Assembly: GCA_015063785.1 (NCBI GenBank)
Contig: SVTM01000004.1
Coordinates: forward strand, 1-64,000
Reading direction: 5' to 3'
DNA from: Oscillospiraceae bacterium
Lineage (GTDB): Bacteria; Bacillota; Clostridia; Oscillospirales; CAG-382
DNA: 64,000 nt
Numbering within the stretch: position 1 is the first letter of the stretch; each line of letters begins with the position of its first letter. The position numbers were made by a program, and so were the translations under genes. The notes beneath the pieces are model-generated. The model was not told where the DNA came from and did no database searches. It saw only the letters and a list, made by a program, of their open reading frames with translations. Shown piece after piece: positions 51,098-59,397 of this stretch.

Positions 51098-51126
51098 TTG
51101 AAAAATATTTTTCTGTGTGGTAATAT
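51098..51126 (+). promoter_or_regulatory. Promoter of the YkvI-type gene
   Basis: TTGAAA (51098-51103) and TAATAT (51121-51126) with 17-bp spacing. A CACACAG/CTGTGTG inverted repeat (51089-51119) brackets the -35. Confidence 0.65.
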
Positions 51127-51149
51127 ATAATAAATGAGGTGATTTTTTT

Positions 51150-52214
51150 ATGCATATGAACTCTGTCCGCGTGGCGCTTACCTTTGCCGGATGTTTTCTT
51201 GGTGCAGGCTATGTGTCGGGGCAGGAGCTGTGGCAGTTTTTCTGCTCGTTCGGAAGCTTCGGATTTTTGGGCATGGTCGTTGCCATGCTGCTTATATTTC
51301 TTTTCGGTGTACTTCTTTTGCGCCTTGCATCAATATCAAAGATGGCGCAGTGCGATAAGCTGATTATTCGTGCCGATAACAAGTTTCTGCGTGCGTTCAT
51401 CGGTGTTTCGGAAATATTCTTTCTCGTTGGTATTGCTGTCATAATGACTGCAGGTGTCGGTGCCCTTTTCAGACAAACGCTGGGACTTTCCGAATATCTT
51501 ACGGGCGGACTTTTTTCGATTCTGCTTTTCTTTCTTTCACTTGGCGGCCACGAAAGAATGGTTTCGGTCTTTTCGATGACAGTACCTCTGCTCGTTTTGT
51601 TCACCCTTGTTGTTGGCATAGCGTCTGTATCAACGTTTGGTTTTCCCGACATTTCTTCGATCAATGCTTCTTCCGCTTCGGGCGAAAACCCTCTGCTTTC
51701 AAGCTGGTGGATATCTGCCATAACCTTCGTGTGCTACAATCTTTTTTCGTCTGTCCAGATACTTGCTCCCGTGGGAGTTTTGGTAGAGTCGAAAAAGAGA
51801 GTGGTCGTCGGTGTATTTTTGGGAACTCTTTTGCTGTTTGTCATCGCGTCCTGCATATTCCTTTCCATGGCATCTCTTCCGGCGTCGTCTGATGCTCCGC
51901 TTCCCATGCTTTTTGTTGCAGGCGAATTGTCGGGTGTGCTTGGCGTGATATATTCGTTACTTCTTTTCTTTGGCATGCTTGGCACAGGTCTTTCGTGCCT
52001 TGTGGCGGTTGTTCATTTCGTTACCACAAAGGTGAGAGTTGAAAAAGCAAAGATACCTTTCACCCTCGTTCTTTGTATCTTTGTATATTTCGGAAGCCTT
52101 TTCGGATTTGGTGATCTTATCGGAGTTGTTTATCCTTTGTGCGGATATCTTGGCGTTCTTGCCATCGCAGCACTTTGCGAGCATTATTTCCACATCAGGA
52201 AAAAGCAAAAATAA
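51150..52214 (+). CDS. YkvI-family membrane transporter-like protein
   Basis: 354 residues, about ten membrane helices. The start VALTFAGCFLGAGYVSGQELWQFF resembles the first unwound helix (GAG.ASGQE) of YkvI and the LeuT-fold amino acid carriers. Substrate unknown. GAGGTGA lies 7 nt before the ATG. Transcribed divergently from the BMC operon and sharing the palindromic sites, so it might move a metabolite connected with the compartment; this is inference from position. Confidence 0.8.
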   Translation: MHMNSVRVALTFAGCFLGAGYVSGQELWQFFCSFGSFGFLGMVVAMLLIFLFGVLLLRLASISKMAQCDKLIIRADNKFLRAFIGVSEIFFLVGIAVIMTAGVGALFRQTLGLSEYLTGGLFSILLFFLSLGGHERMVSVFSMTVPLLVLFTLVVGIASVSTFGFPDISSINASSASGENPLLSSWWISAITFVCYNLFSSVQILAPVGVLVESKKRVVVGVFLGTLLLFVIASCIFLSMASLPASSDAPLPMLFVAGELSGVLGVIYSLLLFFGMLGTGLSCLVAVVHFVTTKVRVEKAKIPFTLVLCIFVYFGSLFGFGDLIGVVYPLCGYLGVLAIAALCEHYFHIRKKQK

Positions 52215-52235
52215 ATAGTTTAAAGGAGAATTTCA

Positions 52236-53249
52236 ATGCCGCTTGAAATAGTGAGAAATGATATAACAAAAATGAAGGTTGACGCCATAGTAAACGCCGC
52301 CAACAATTCTTTGCTTGGCGGTGGCGGTGTTGATGGTGCCATCCATCGCGCAGCAGGCCGCGAGCTTTTCGAAGAATGCAAAGCTCTTGGCGGATGCGAA
52401 ACCGGAAAGGCAAAGATAACATGTGCGTATGCTCTGCCGTCAAAATACATTATACATACCGTTGGTCCCATCTACCGCTATGGCAACCATCTCGAAAAAG
52501 AACTGCTCGAATCGTGCTATCGCGAATCGCTTTTGCTTGCAAAAGAATATTCTTGTGAAAGCGTGGCTTTCCCACTCATTTCCACGGGTGCATATTGCTA
52601 TCCCAAGGATCTGGCCCTTAAGATCGCCATAGATACGATAGCGGAATTTCTTCTTGAAAACGAAATGCAGGTTTACATTGTCGTCTTTGATAAGGATTCT
52701 TATAACATAGGAGAAAAACTCTTCCGCGATATTTCTCAGTTTATCGACGATAATTACGTCGACGAGCATCTTGTTTTGCGCCGCGACATAGAGCGCGAGG
52801 CTATGCCGTTGCCGACGGGCGCAAAAAAGAATTTCTTCGGCTCTCTTTTTTCCGCCGCAACAAAGACTCCATTCGAACAGGAAAGCCTTGAAACAAAGCT
52901 TTCAAATATTGACGAAAGCTTTTCGCAGATGCTTCTGCGCAAAATCGACGAAAAGGGCATGACAGATGCCGAATGTTATAAAAAAGCAAATATCGACCGC
53001 AAACTTTTTTCAAAGATTCGCAGCGACGTTCACTACAAACCCAGCAAGCAGACCGCCATTGCATTTGCCATCTCGCTCGAACTCAGCCTTGAAGAAACCG
53101 AGGACATGCTTAAAAAGGCAGGTTTTGCTCTTTCGCACAGCAACAAGTTTGATATAATCATAGAGTATTTTATAAGCCGCGGAAACTATAATATATTCGA
53201 AATAAACGAAGCTCTCTTTGCCTTTGATCAAAGTCTTCTCGGCGCATAA
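52236..53249 (+). CDS. Macrodomain protein with C-terminal HTH-like domain
   Basis: 337 residues. Residues 1-175 are a MacroD-type macrodomain: [29 protein letters not shown] and [11 protein letters not shown], the set seen in O-acetyl-ADP-ribose deacetylases and mono-ADP-ribose hydrolases. After a linker, residues 225-335 form a helical domain with an XRE-like look ([21 protein letters not shown]...[20 protein letters not shown]). AAAGGAGAA precedes the ATG. It lies 21 bp after the YkvI gene and before a VWA gene. Confidence 0.88.
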   Translation: MPLEIVRNDITKMKVDAIVNAANNSLLGGGGVDGAIHRAAGRELFEECKALGGCETGKAKITCAYALPSKYIIHTVGPIYRYGNHLEKELLESCYRESLLLAKEYSCESVAFPLISTGAYCYPKDLALKIAIDTIAEFLLENEMQVYIVVFDKDSYNIGEKLFRDISQFIDDNYVDEHLVLRRDIEREAMPLPTGAKKNFFGSLFSAATKTPFEQESLETKLSNIDESFSQMLLRKIDEKGMTDAECYKKANIDRKLFSKIRSDVHYKPSKQTAIAFAISLELSLEETEDMLKKAGFALSHSNKFDIIIEYFISRGNYNIFEINEALFAFDQSLLGA

Positions 53250-53274
53250 AAAATGTCGCCTGCCATGCGACCTT

Positions 53275-53322
53275 ACCTCTCTTTTTTTGGTGTACAATTG
53301 GTACATCAAACGAAAGAGAGGT
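53275..53322 (+). promoter_or_regulatory. Hairpin covering the ribosome site of the VWA gene
   Basis: ACCTCTCTTT (53275-53284) can pair with AAAGAGAGGT (53313-53322), which contains the ribosome site of the next gene; the loop holds a second inverted repeat TGTAC/GTACA (53290-53306 region). If both arms are in the transcript, translation of the VWA gene would be blocked. Confidence 0.6.
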
Positions 53323-53329
53323 TTTTATT

Positions 53330-53992
53330 ATGAAAAACAACGTAACAGAACTTGTATTTATCCTTGACAGAAGCGGATCGATGTCAGGCCTTGAGAAAGA
53401 CACCATCGGCGGCTTTAATGCAATGATCGAAAAGCAGAAAAAGCAGGAAGGAAAATGCTACGTTTCAACAGTGCTTTTTGACAACGTATCAGAAGTGCTT
53501 CACGACCGTGTGCTGCTTGAAAAGATCGAGCCGATGACAGACCGCGATTATACCGTCCGCGGTTGCACTGCTCTTATCGATGCCATTGGCGGCGCCATCC
53601 ATCACATCGGAAATATCCACAAATATGCCCGTCCCGACGATGTGCCGGAGCACACCGTGTTTATCATCACCACCGACGGTCAGGAAAACGCCAGCCACAA
53701 TTACACAAGCGAACAGGTGAAGAAGATGATAGTGGAGAGAAAAGAAAAGGATGGTTGGGAATTTTTGTTCATCGGCGCAAATATAGACGCCGTCGAAACC
53801 GCTGCGAGCTATGGCATCGGCAAAGACCGTGCCGTAAACTACAACGCCGATTCGAAAGGAACAAACATTTTGTACAATGCCGTTTCAAAAGTGGTGTGCG
53901 GTGTAAGGGCAAACGCATGCGTTCGCGACAATTGGAGCGAAGAGATAGACAAGGACTACAAGAGCCGCAGAAATAACGGCATAAAAAAATAA
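53330..53992 (+). CDS. VWA domain protein
   Basis: 220 residues, nearly all a von Willebrand A domain with a complete MIDAS: DRSGSMSG, Thr in GCTALIDAIGG and Asp in IITTDGQENAS. No signal peptide or membrane segment, so cytosolic and metal-dependent protein binding is expected. Such short VWA proteins occur with stress and tellurite-type loci. Follows the macrodomain gene; its ribosome site GAGAGG can be hidden in a hairpin. Confidence 0.88.
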   Translation: MKNNVTELVFILDRSGSMSGLEKDTIGGFNAMIEKQKKQEGKCYVSTVLFDNVSEVLHDRVLLEKIEPMTDRDYTVRGCTALIDAIGGAIHHIGNIHKYARPDDVPEHTVFIITTDGQENASHNYTSEQVKKMIVERKEKDGWEFLFIGANIDAVETAASYGIGKDRAVNYNADSKGTNILYNAVSKVVCGVRANACVRDNWSEEIDKDYKSRRNNGIKK

Positions 53993-54081
53993 ATGATCAA
54001 GAGCTTTTACACAATATTCACACAATGTCAAAAGACTCGGCCTTCAAATGTGATAAAATAGTCGGAGTTTGTTGAATTGGA

Positions 54082-55488
54082 GTGATAATAATTAGCAGCG
54101 AAATCGAACAGGTAAAAGAAAATAAAATGGGAGTTATGCCCGTAAACAAGCTTCTTTTGACCATGTCAATCCCCATGATGATATCAATGCTCGTGCAGGC
54201 ACTGTATAATATTGTAGACAGCATATTTGTTTCGCAGGTTTCGGACAAGGCGTTCAACGCCGTATCGCTGGTTTTTCCGATACAAAACCTGATGATCGCC
54301 GTAGGCGTCGGAATAGGCGTTGGTATGAATGCGCTGATATCCAAATCCCTTGGACAGAAAGACCAGAAAAAGGCCGACAAATACGCCATGCAGGGGCTTC
54401 TGCTTAACATCATAAGTTTTTTGCTTTTCTTTGTTGCAGGTCTTTTCTTGGCCGGCGCGTTTATGAAAACCCAAACCGACAATGCGCTGATTTACGAATA
54501 CGGAGTTCAGTATTTCAGGATCTGTCTTGTCTTCTCGGGCGGACTTTTTCTCGAGCTTATCTTTGAAAAAATGCTTCAGGCCACAGGCCGCACCATGTTA
54601 AGTATGATAGTGCAGGGTACGGGCGCCATACTCAATATCGTTTTTGACCCCATCTTCATCTTTGAAAAAGGCGAAGTGTTGTTCAACGGGGCGTTCGTCA
54701 TGCCCTTCGGATTCGGTCTTGAAGTGGCAGGTGCCGCGTGTGCAACGGTTTTGGGTCAGGCGGTTGGCGGTATACTCGGCTTTATCCTTTGCGTAAAGTA
54801 CAACAAAGAGCTTAATCTTAAATTCAAAAATTTTGCACCCAGAGCAAAGTATATAAAAGACATTCTTTTCATCGGCGTTCCGTCGATAATCATGGCGTCG
54901 ATAGGTTCGGTCATGACCCTTTGCATGAACAAGATCCTCAGCGGATTTTCTTACGTTCACGTAAATGTTTTCGGTGCATACTTCAAGCTGCAAAGCTTTG
55001 TTTTCATGCCCGTGTTCGGCCTTAACAACGGCATGGTGCCCATCGTGGCATACAACTACGGCGCAAAGAAAAAGCAAAGAATGTACGATGCGATAAAATA
55101 TTCCACCATCTACGCCGTTATCATAATGTTTGTGGGCATTGCCTGTTGCCAGCTTATTCCGGGCGCTCTTCTTTCGGCGTTCAACGCCGACGAGGAAATG
55201 TTAAGAATCGGCATCCCCGCACTCAGAATAATCAGTCTCAGCTTCATTTTTGCAGGCTTCTGCGTTGTGGCATCTTCTGTTTTCCAGGCTCTCGGAAAGA
55301 GCATTTACAGCCTCTTTCTGTCGTTTGGCAGACAGCTTGTGGTGCTTGTGCCGGTGGCATATTTCATATCTCTTACCGGCAATGATACACTCGTGTGGCT
55401 TTCTTTTCCGATTGCCGAGATCATGTCGGTGACCCTTGCCGCCGTTTTCCTGCGCAGACTTTTAAAAAATCTCGATTGGGATAAATAA
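54082..55488 (+). CDS. MATE family efflux transporter
   Basis: About 453-468 residues, twelve membrane helices in two homologous halves; the start MPVNKLLLTMSIPMMISMLVQ and the run GVPSIIMASIGSVMTLCMN are typical of clostridial MATE proteins. Exports cationic compounds with Na+ or H+. The start is uncertain: GTG at 54082 overlaps the apparent ribosome site GGAGTGAT (54079-54086), ATG at 54127 has no clear site, and an ATT at 54091 is best spaced. Terminator follows at 55494. Confidence 0.92.
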   Translation: MIIISSEIEQVKENKMGVMPVNKLLLTMSIPMMISMLVQALYNIVDSIFVSQVSDKAFNAVSLVFPIQNLMIAVGVGIGVGMNALISKSLGQKDQKKADKYAMQGLLLNIISFLLFFVAGLFLAGAFMKTQTDNALIYEYGVQYFRICLVFSGGLFLELIFEKMLQATGRTMLSMIVQGTGAILNIVFDPIFIFEKGEVLFNGAFVMPFGFGLEVAGAACATVLGQAVGGILGFILCVKYNKELNLKFKNFAPRAKYIKDILFIGVPSIIMASIGSVMTLCMNKILSGFSYVHVNVFGAYFKLQSFVFMPVFGLNNGMVPIVAYNYGAKKKQRMYDAIKYSTIYAVIIMFVGIACCQLIPGALLSAFNADEEMLRIGIPALRIISLSFIFAGFCVVASSVFQALGKSIYSLFLSFGRQLVVLVPVAYFISLTGNDTLVWLSFPIAEIMSVTLAAVFLRRLLKNLDWDK

Positions 55489-55493
55489 ATGTC

Positions 55494-55527
55494 AAAACCG
55501 CCTTTTCTTTGCGAAAAGGCGGTTTTT
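55494..55527 (+). terminator. Terminator after the MATE gene
   Basis: AAAACCGCCTTTTC and GAAAAGGCGGTTTTT pair perfectly around TTTGC, with a T run. Confidence 0.87.
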
Positions 55528-55589
55528 GTTATCAAAAAACACCGCCGTTGCATACAATACAGTATAAGTGTCGTCGGGAGGCGGAAAAG

Positions 55590-55736
55590 GTGAAAAAACA
55601 GTCAAATATGCTTGGGCTTGCTATAATGGCGGCAGGCGCAACTGTGCTTATTTCGTGCTTTATGCCAAAAGGACTTCTGGTGCTGATATTGGCGGCACTG
55701 CTGATAGTTGTGGGATTTTTGTATTTAACCGCGTAG
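55590..55736 (+). CDS. Small two-helix membrane protein, GTG start
   Basis: 48 residues from a GTG at 55590 with GGGAGG (55576-55581) 8 nt upstream. Two hydrophobic helices separated by CFMPKG (LGLAIMAAGATVLIS and LLVLILAALLIVVGFLYL). Unknown function. Its stop overlaps the ribosome site of the SpoVM-like gene, so the two are probably co-expressed, perhaps in sporulation. Confidence 0.7.
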   Translation: MKKQSNMLGLAIMAAGATVLISCFMPKGLLVLILAALLIVVGFLYLTA

Positions 55737-55748
55737 GAGGGATGGTTT

Positions 55749-55832
55749 TTGAAAATAGTTGTTTTGCAGCCTGCAGGTCTTTTTAGAAAAATACTTTCGT
55801 TTTTTATGAAGAATAGGAAAGAAAAGAAGTAA
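55749..55832 (+). CDS. spoVM: SpoVM-like sporulation peptide, TTG start
   Basis: 27 residues, MKIVVLQPAGLFRKILSFFM then a basic tail, from a TTG at 55749 with GGAGGG (55736-55741) seven bases upstream. Length, the Met-Lys start, the proline at position 8, and the amphipathic helix with Arg/Lys on one face match SpoVM, which marks the convex forespore membrane and anchors the coat base through SpoIVA. The next gene encodes a SPOCS/LysM protein, in line with a sporulation role. Similarity is short, so identity rests on pattern and context. Confidence 0.65.
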   Translation: MKIVVLQPAGLFRKILSFFMKNRKEKK

Positions 55833-55892
55833 TAATAAATAAGTTCTCCGAATACACTTTTATTGAGAAAAAGTAAAAAAAGGAGATCTGTT

Positions 55893-57443
55893 ATGGATTA
55901 CGAGCTCAAGCCCAACTCATTCAATACGATATTTTCAGAAAAAAAGGACGTGGAAAACGAAGCGGAATATACCCTGTCTGATTATATGCCCAGCGTTTCG
56001 CGCATTGTCAAGACCGAAGCAAAGCTTAACATAACCGACAAACTCGTAAACGCAGGAAAGCTTGACATTTCGGGAGAAATTGTATATACAGTTCTCTATA
56101 CTGCCGAAAACAGCGGCCTTTTGAAATGCGCTCTTTTCAAGGAGGATTTTGACGAGCAGTACGACATGCGCACCGATACCGAGAATGTCGGAAATCTGTG
56201 CGTTTTTGTAAAGTCTGTTCCTATACACGCCACCTCAAAACTTGTGGGGCAAAGGACATTTGCTGCACGCTCAAAGTTTTCGCTGGCAGTTGAGGTGGTA
56301 GATATGTCGGCAGGAGATTTTTATATCGATGAGCGTCACGCCCCCGAATGCGATGTCGAATATCTTCGAAAGGATATCACGGCATCTGCTCTGCGCGTGG
56401 CGGAAAATGGCAGGGTGGACATATCAGAAAGCTTTGAAATAGATGCCGACATGCCTGAAATATCCGATATAGTTGATGCCGATGCGCAGGTGTTTGTAAA
56501 GAGCGTTTCGGTGTCGGAGGACATGGTTTCGGTATCTGCCGAAATGGAATTTACCTGCATCTATGAGGCAAGGGGAGAAAACGGGGGAGAATACGTAAGC
56601 CTTTCAAAGACAATCACCTTTGGCACGCAGATAGAAATGCCGGATGTTGATGCTGGGTGGAAAGCCGTGTGCGATATAAAGCTTCTGTCGCTCACCTGTG
56701 ATTGTACTGGTGACAATTTCGGAGAGCAGAGAGTGATAGAAATAAATGCTGCGGCAGATATCATGCCCGTTGCGCTTAAGAATACAGAAAGCACTGTGAT
56801 AGAGGATATGTATTCAACAGAATGTGAGATCATTCAAAAAAGGCAGAACGTTCATATCACAAGCCTTGCAGATATTTATACCGAAACTGTGGCATATTCC
56901 GACAGAGTGCGTTTTGAACTTCGCGGTATAAGCGATATAATATCAAGCTCGCTTGATATAAATTTCGGCAACCCCGAACTTTCACAGGGCGAGGTGGTTA
57001 TCCCGGCAAAGGGCATTTTAAGTATACTCGGAATGAAAGAAAACGGTGACACAGACGCGCGGTCTTCTCAAATATCCATAAGAATAAAAGACGGCAATAT
57101 TCCTCCCGAGCTTTTCGAGAATAAGCTGCGCTGGATAAACTTTTGCACTGTCTGCCATCACGAATGCAGTATATCAAACGGAGAGCTTGTGCTCGATATT
57201 AAAATAAACGAAAACCTTGCGGCACTTTACGAGGAAACCGCACAAGTGATAACAGATCACGAAAAAGCAGGAGAGTCGGCGAAAAACACAAAAAAATGCT
57301 CGTTCGTTCTCTACTATCCCGAAAATGGCGAAAGCGTCTGGAAGGTGGCAAAGGACCACGGTGTTTCGTGCGAGAGAGTGTGTGCCGAAAATGACATTGA
57401 TGGAAAAACCTTCGACGGAAAAAAGACCGTGGTTTTAAGATAA
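55893..57443 (+). CDS. SPOCS (DUF3794) and LysM domain spore protein
   Basis: 516 residues from the ATG at 55893 (AAGGAGA upstream). Repeated DUF3794/SPOCS beta domains fill about residues 25-440, with the recurring pattern of LDISGEIVYTVLYTAE and VSVSAEMEFTCIYEA; a LysM-like domain closes the protein (about 462-512, ESVWKVAKDHGVSCERVCAEND). This architecture is that of the clostridial SpoVID/SipL-type coat morphogenetic proteins, whose LysM region binds SpoIVA. It follows the SpoVM-like gene by 60 bp. Confidence 0.88.
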   Translation: MDYELKPNSFNTIFSEKKDVENEAEYTLSDYMPSVSRIVKTEAKLNITDKLVNAGKLDISGEIVYTVLYTAENSGLLKCALFKEDFDEQYDMRTDTENVGNLCVFVKSVPIHATSKLVGQRTFAARSKFSLAVEVVDMSAGDFYIDERHAPECDVEYLRKDITASALRVAENGRVDISESFEIDADMPEISDIVDADAQVFVKSVSVSEDMVSVSAEMEFTCIYEARGENGGEYVSLSKTITFGTQIEMPDVDAGWKAVCDIKLLSLTCDCTGDNFGEQRVIEINAAADIMPVALKNTESTVIEDMYSTECEIIQKRQNVHITSLADIYTETVAYSDRVRFELRGISDIISSSLDINFGNPELSQGEVVIPAKGILSILGMKENGDTDARSSQISIRIKDGNIPPELFENKLRWINFCTVCHHECSISNGELVLDIKINENLAALYEETAQVITDHEKAGESAKNTKKCSFVLYYPENGESVWKVAKDHGVSCERVCAENDIDGKTFDGKKTVVLR

Positions 57444-57481
57444 TTATTTGTGCCGCAAAAGCTATATTAAAAGTTTTTTGC

Positions 57482-57639
57482 GAAGCTTTTTTACAAAAAA
57501 GCTTCCGGATTTTCAAGGCAGAGCCTTGAATCGCTCTCGTCAGAGAGCGAAACTTACCGGCGTTCCCAAAGCGCAGGATGGGTGAATTTTCAATTGTGAA
57601 ACAATTGAAAAGAGGGAAACCCTCGCCGGGGGTTTCCCT
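57482..57639. repeat. Intergenic element of five consecutive perfect hairpins
   Basis: Five perfect inverted repeats with short loops follow one another: GAAGCTTTTTT/AAAAAAGCTTC (57482-57505), TTCAAGGC/GCCTTGAA (57512-57530), TCGCTCTC/GAGAGCGA (57531-57550), TTTTCAATTGT/ACAATTGAAAA (57587-57611) and AGGGAAACCC/GGGTTTCCCT (57613-57639). No reading frame fits. The density of structure suggests a mobile intergenic repeat or a structured RNA. Confidence 0.75.
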
Positions 57640-57670
57640 GATTAGTAAAAAACAATTTATCGGCAGTCTG

Positions 57671-57706
57671 AAGCATGGGAAGATTTTGTCTTTCCATGCT
57701 TTTTTG
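57671..57706 (+). terminator. Terminator-like hairpin with T run
   Basis: AAGCATGG...CCATGCTT with an inner AGA/TCT pair, followed by TTTTT. Lies between the hairpin element and the AraC gene end. Confidence 0.65.
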
Positions 57707-57714
57707 CGAGTAAG

Positions 57715-58566
57715 CTATTTTTCCGAAATATTTTTGTCCATGTGCGAAACATCGTAAAAACCGCACCTGTAAGCAATCTCGGTTTTCGAAAGATTTCCTG
57801 CCGCCAGAAGATCCTTTGCGGCATTGATGCGGCAATCAAGAATATAGCGCACAGGCGTTTTTCCGACGATCCTTTTGAAATGACGGTTAAAGGTGGGGCG
57901 CGAAGTTTTGGATATATGCACGAGGGTGTCGATGGTTATTTTTTCGGAATAGTGAGAATGGATATATTCAAGCGCTTCGATTATTCCGCTGTCGCTTGCG
58001 CCGTTGTTGTGCTTTTTTGACATCTGATCGTGCATTTTTATGCACAGTTCTTCAATAATGCCCAGCATCGAAACAGATGTGTAAAGAAGGTGCCCTGCAG
58101 GATCTTTTTTTGTGGACTTTTCCAAAAGCTTTTTTATATCCCTGAAGGAGTGCGAGTCAAGGTGAAGATATACGTTTTTGTCATATATCTTGCGAAGCTC
58201 GGGCTCTATCGAAAACATGGTGTTAAATCCATCGATCTGGTGCAGTTCGTCTCGGTATTTTGTCATAAAGTCCGATTTCAGTTTTATGTGGCAGATCTCA
58301 ATAGCTTCGTTCCCGAAATATCCGTGCTTGATAAATGGAGGCACCACAAAAACGTCGCCGACTGTTATTGGAATGCGGTTACCTTCGATATAATGTTCGC
58401 CTGCGCCTCTTGCTACGATATCTATAACGTAAAAATCGTGATAGTATACCCACGCGTTTTCTTCTGTGTGCAAAAAATTTTCAACGTAGCATATATCGCC
58501 GTATTTGAAACAGTGTTCTTCGTCAAAAAAACGCAGGTCGCGTTCAGCTGCTGAGTTTGTAGGCAT
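57715..58566 (-). CDS. AraC-family regulator with truncated C-terminus
   Basis: 283 residues from the ATG at 58566 (AAGGAGAAAGGT upstream). N-terminal cupin sensor domain (about 20-150, VDIVARGAGEHYIEGNRIPITVGDVFVVPP) and two C-terminal HTH motifs (ITIDTLVHISKTSRPTFNRHFKRIVG and LSKTEIAYRCGFYDVSH). After DVSH the family consensus F-x-x-x-F-K-K is lost and the frame stops eight residues later; the next frame reads TKIFRKN, as expected. It is thus probably frameshifted at the 3' end. Divergent from the SDR-GRE operon, which it may control. Confidence 0.82.
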   Translation of the reverse strand: MPTNSAAERDLRFFDEEHCFKYGDICYVENFLHTEENAWVYYHDFYVIDIVARGAGEHYIEGNRIPITVGDVFVVPPFIKHGYFGNEAIEICHIKLKSDFMTKYRDELHQIDGFNTMFSIEPELRKIYDKNVYLHLDSHSFRDIKKLLEKSTKKDPAGHLLYTSVSMLGIIEELCIKMHDQMSKKHNNGASDSGIIEALEYIHSHYSEKITIDTLVHISKTSRPTFNRHFKRIVGKTPVRYILDCRINAAKDLLAAGNLSKTEIAYRCGFYDVSHMDKNISEK

Positions 58567-58677
58567 ACCTTTCTCCTTTTGATGAAAAAATACAAATAAA
58601 TGATATATATTTACTATTATTATATCACAAATTCCTGTATAATGCAAGTAGTAAAATAACAGACGGAGGTATTCACA

Positions 58678-59382
58678 ATGTCAAGAATTGTTCTTATAAC
58701 AGGTGCCACGAGCGGCTATGGCCTTGAGACCGCAAAGCTTTTTAAGGAAAACGGAGATACCGTCATCATCGCATCGAGAAACCCAGAAAAGGTTGAAAAA
58801 ACAGTTGCGGAATACGGCTTTGATGCAGGTTTTGCCCTCGACGTAACAAAATACGAGCAGTGGGTGGACGTAAAGAATAAGATCTGTGAAAAATTCGGCT
58901 CGGTCGACGTACTCATAAATAACGCAGGCGGCGGTGTGAAGCTTGTTTCAACCGTCGAGCAGACAAAAGAGTCGATCGACGAGGCGATATCCCTCAATCT
59001 CACAAGCTCGATCTACGGCTCCAACGTTTTTGCCCCCGGCATGATCGAGAAAAAGGACGGCGTTATCATCAACGTTTCTTCAATCTGCGCACGCCATCAG
59101 TGGCCCACCTGGACGGTTTACGGCTGTGCAAAGGCAGGGCTTTTGAGCTTTTCAAAGGGCCTTTACACCGAGCTTCAGCCCCATGGCATCCGTGTCACCT
59201 GCGTGCTTCCCGGAAGAGCAGGCACCGGCTTCCAAAGCAATTCGGGCATTGAGGATTGCGAAGAATCCATGAAAGCAAAGGACATTGCAAATGCAATATT
59301 CTATTGCGTAAATCAGCCAAAGGGTGTTGTTGTCGAAGAAATAACCGTGTGGGGTACTTCCCAGGTGGTTCAACCCCTTTAA
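58678..59382 (+). CDS. Short-chain dehydrogenase/reductase
   Basis: 234 residues, classical SDR: GATSGYG cofactor motif (usual GxxxGIG with Tyr for Ile), NNAGGG, NVSSI and YGCAKAG. No ribose 2'-phosphate-binding Arg is evident after strand 2 apart from SRNPEK, which would suit NADP. ACGGAGG precedes the ATG. It lies 15 bp before the second GRE gene and likely acts on its substrate or product. Substrate unknown. Confidence 0.88.
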   Translation: MSRIVLITGATSGYGLETAKLFKENGDTVIIASRNPEKVEKTVAEYGFDAGFALDVTKYEQWVDVKNKICEKFGSVDVLINNAGGGVKLVSTVEQTKESIDEAISLNLTSSIYGSNVFAPGMIEKKDGVIINVSSICARHQWPTWTVYGCAKAGLLSFSKGLYTELQPHGIRVTCVLPGRAGTGFQSNSGIEDCEESMKAKDIANAIFYCVNQPKGVVVEEITVWGTSQVVQPL

Positions 59383-59397
59383 TGAAAGGAATCCGAC

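Noticed and set aside
57482..57706. CRISPR array or attachment site
   Set aside because: The hairpins differ from each other in sequence and spacing, with no direct repeats, cas genes or integrase nearby.
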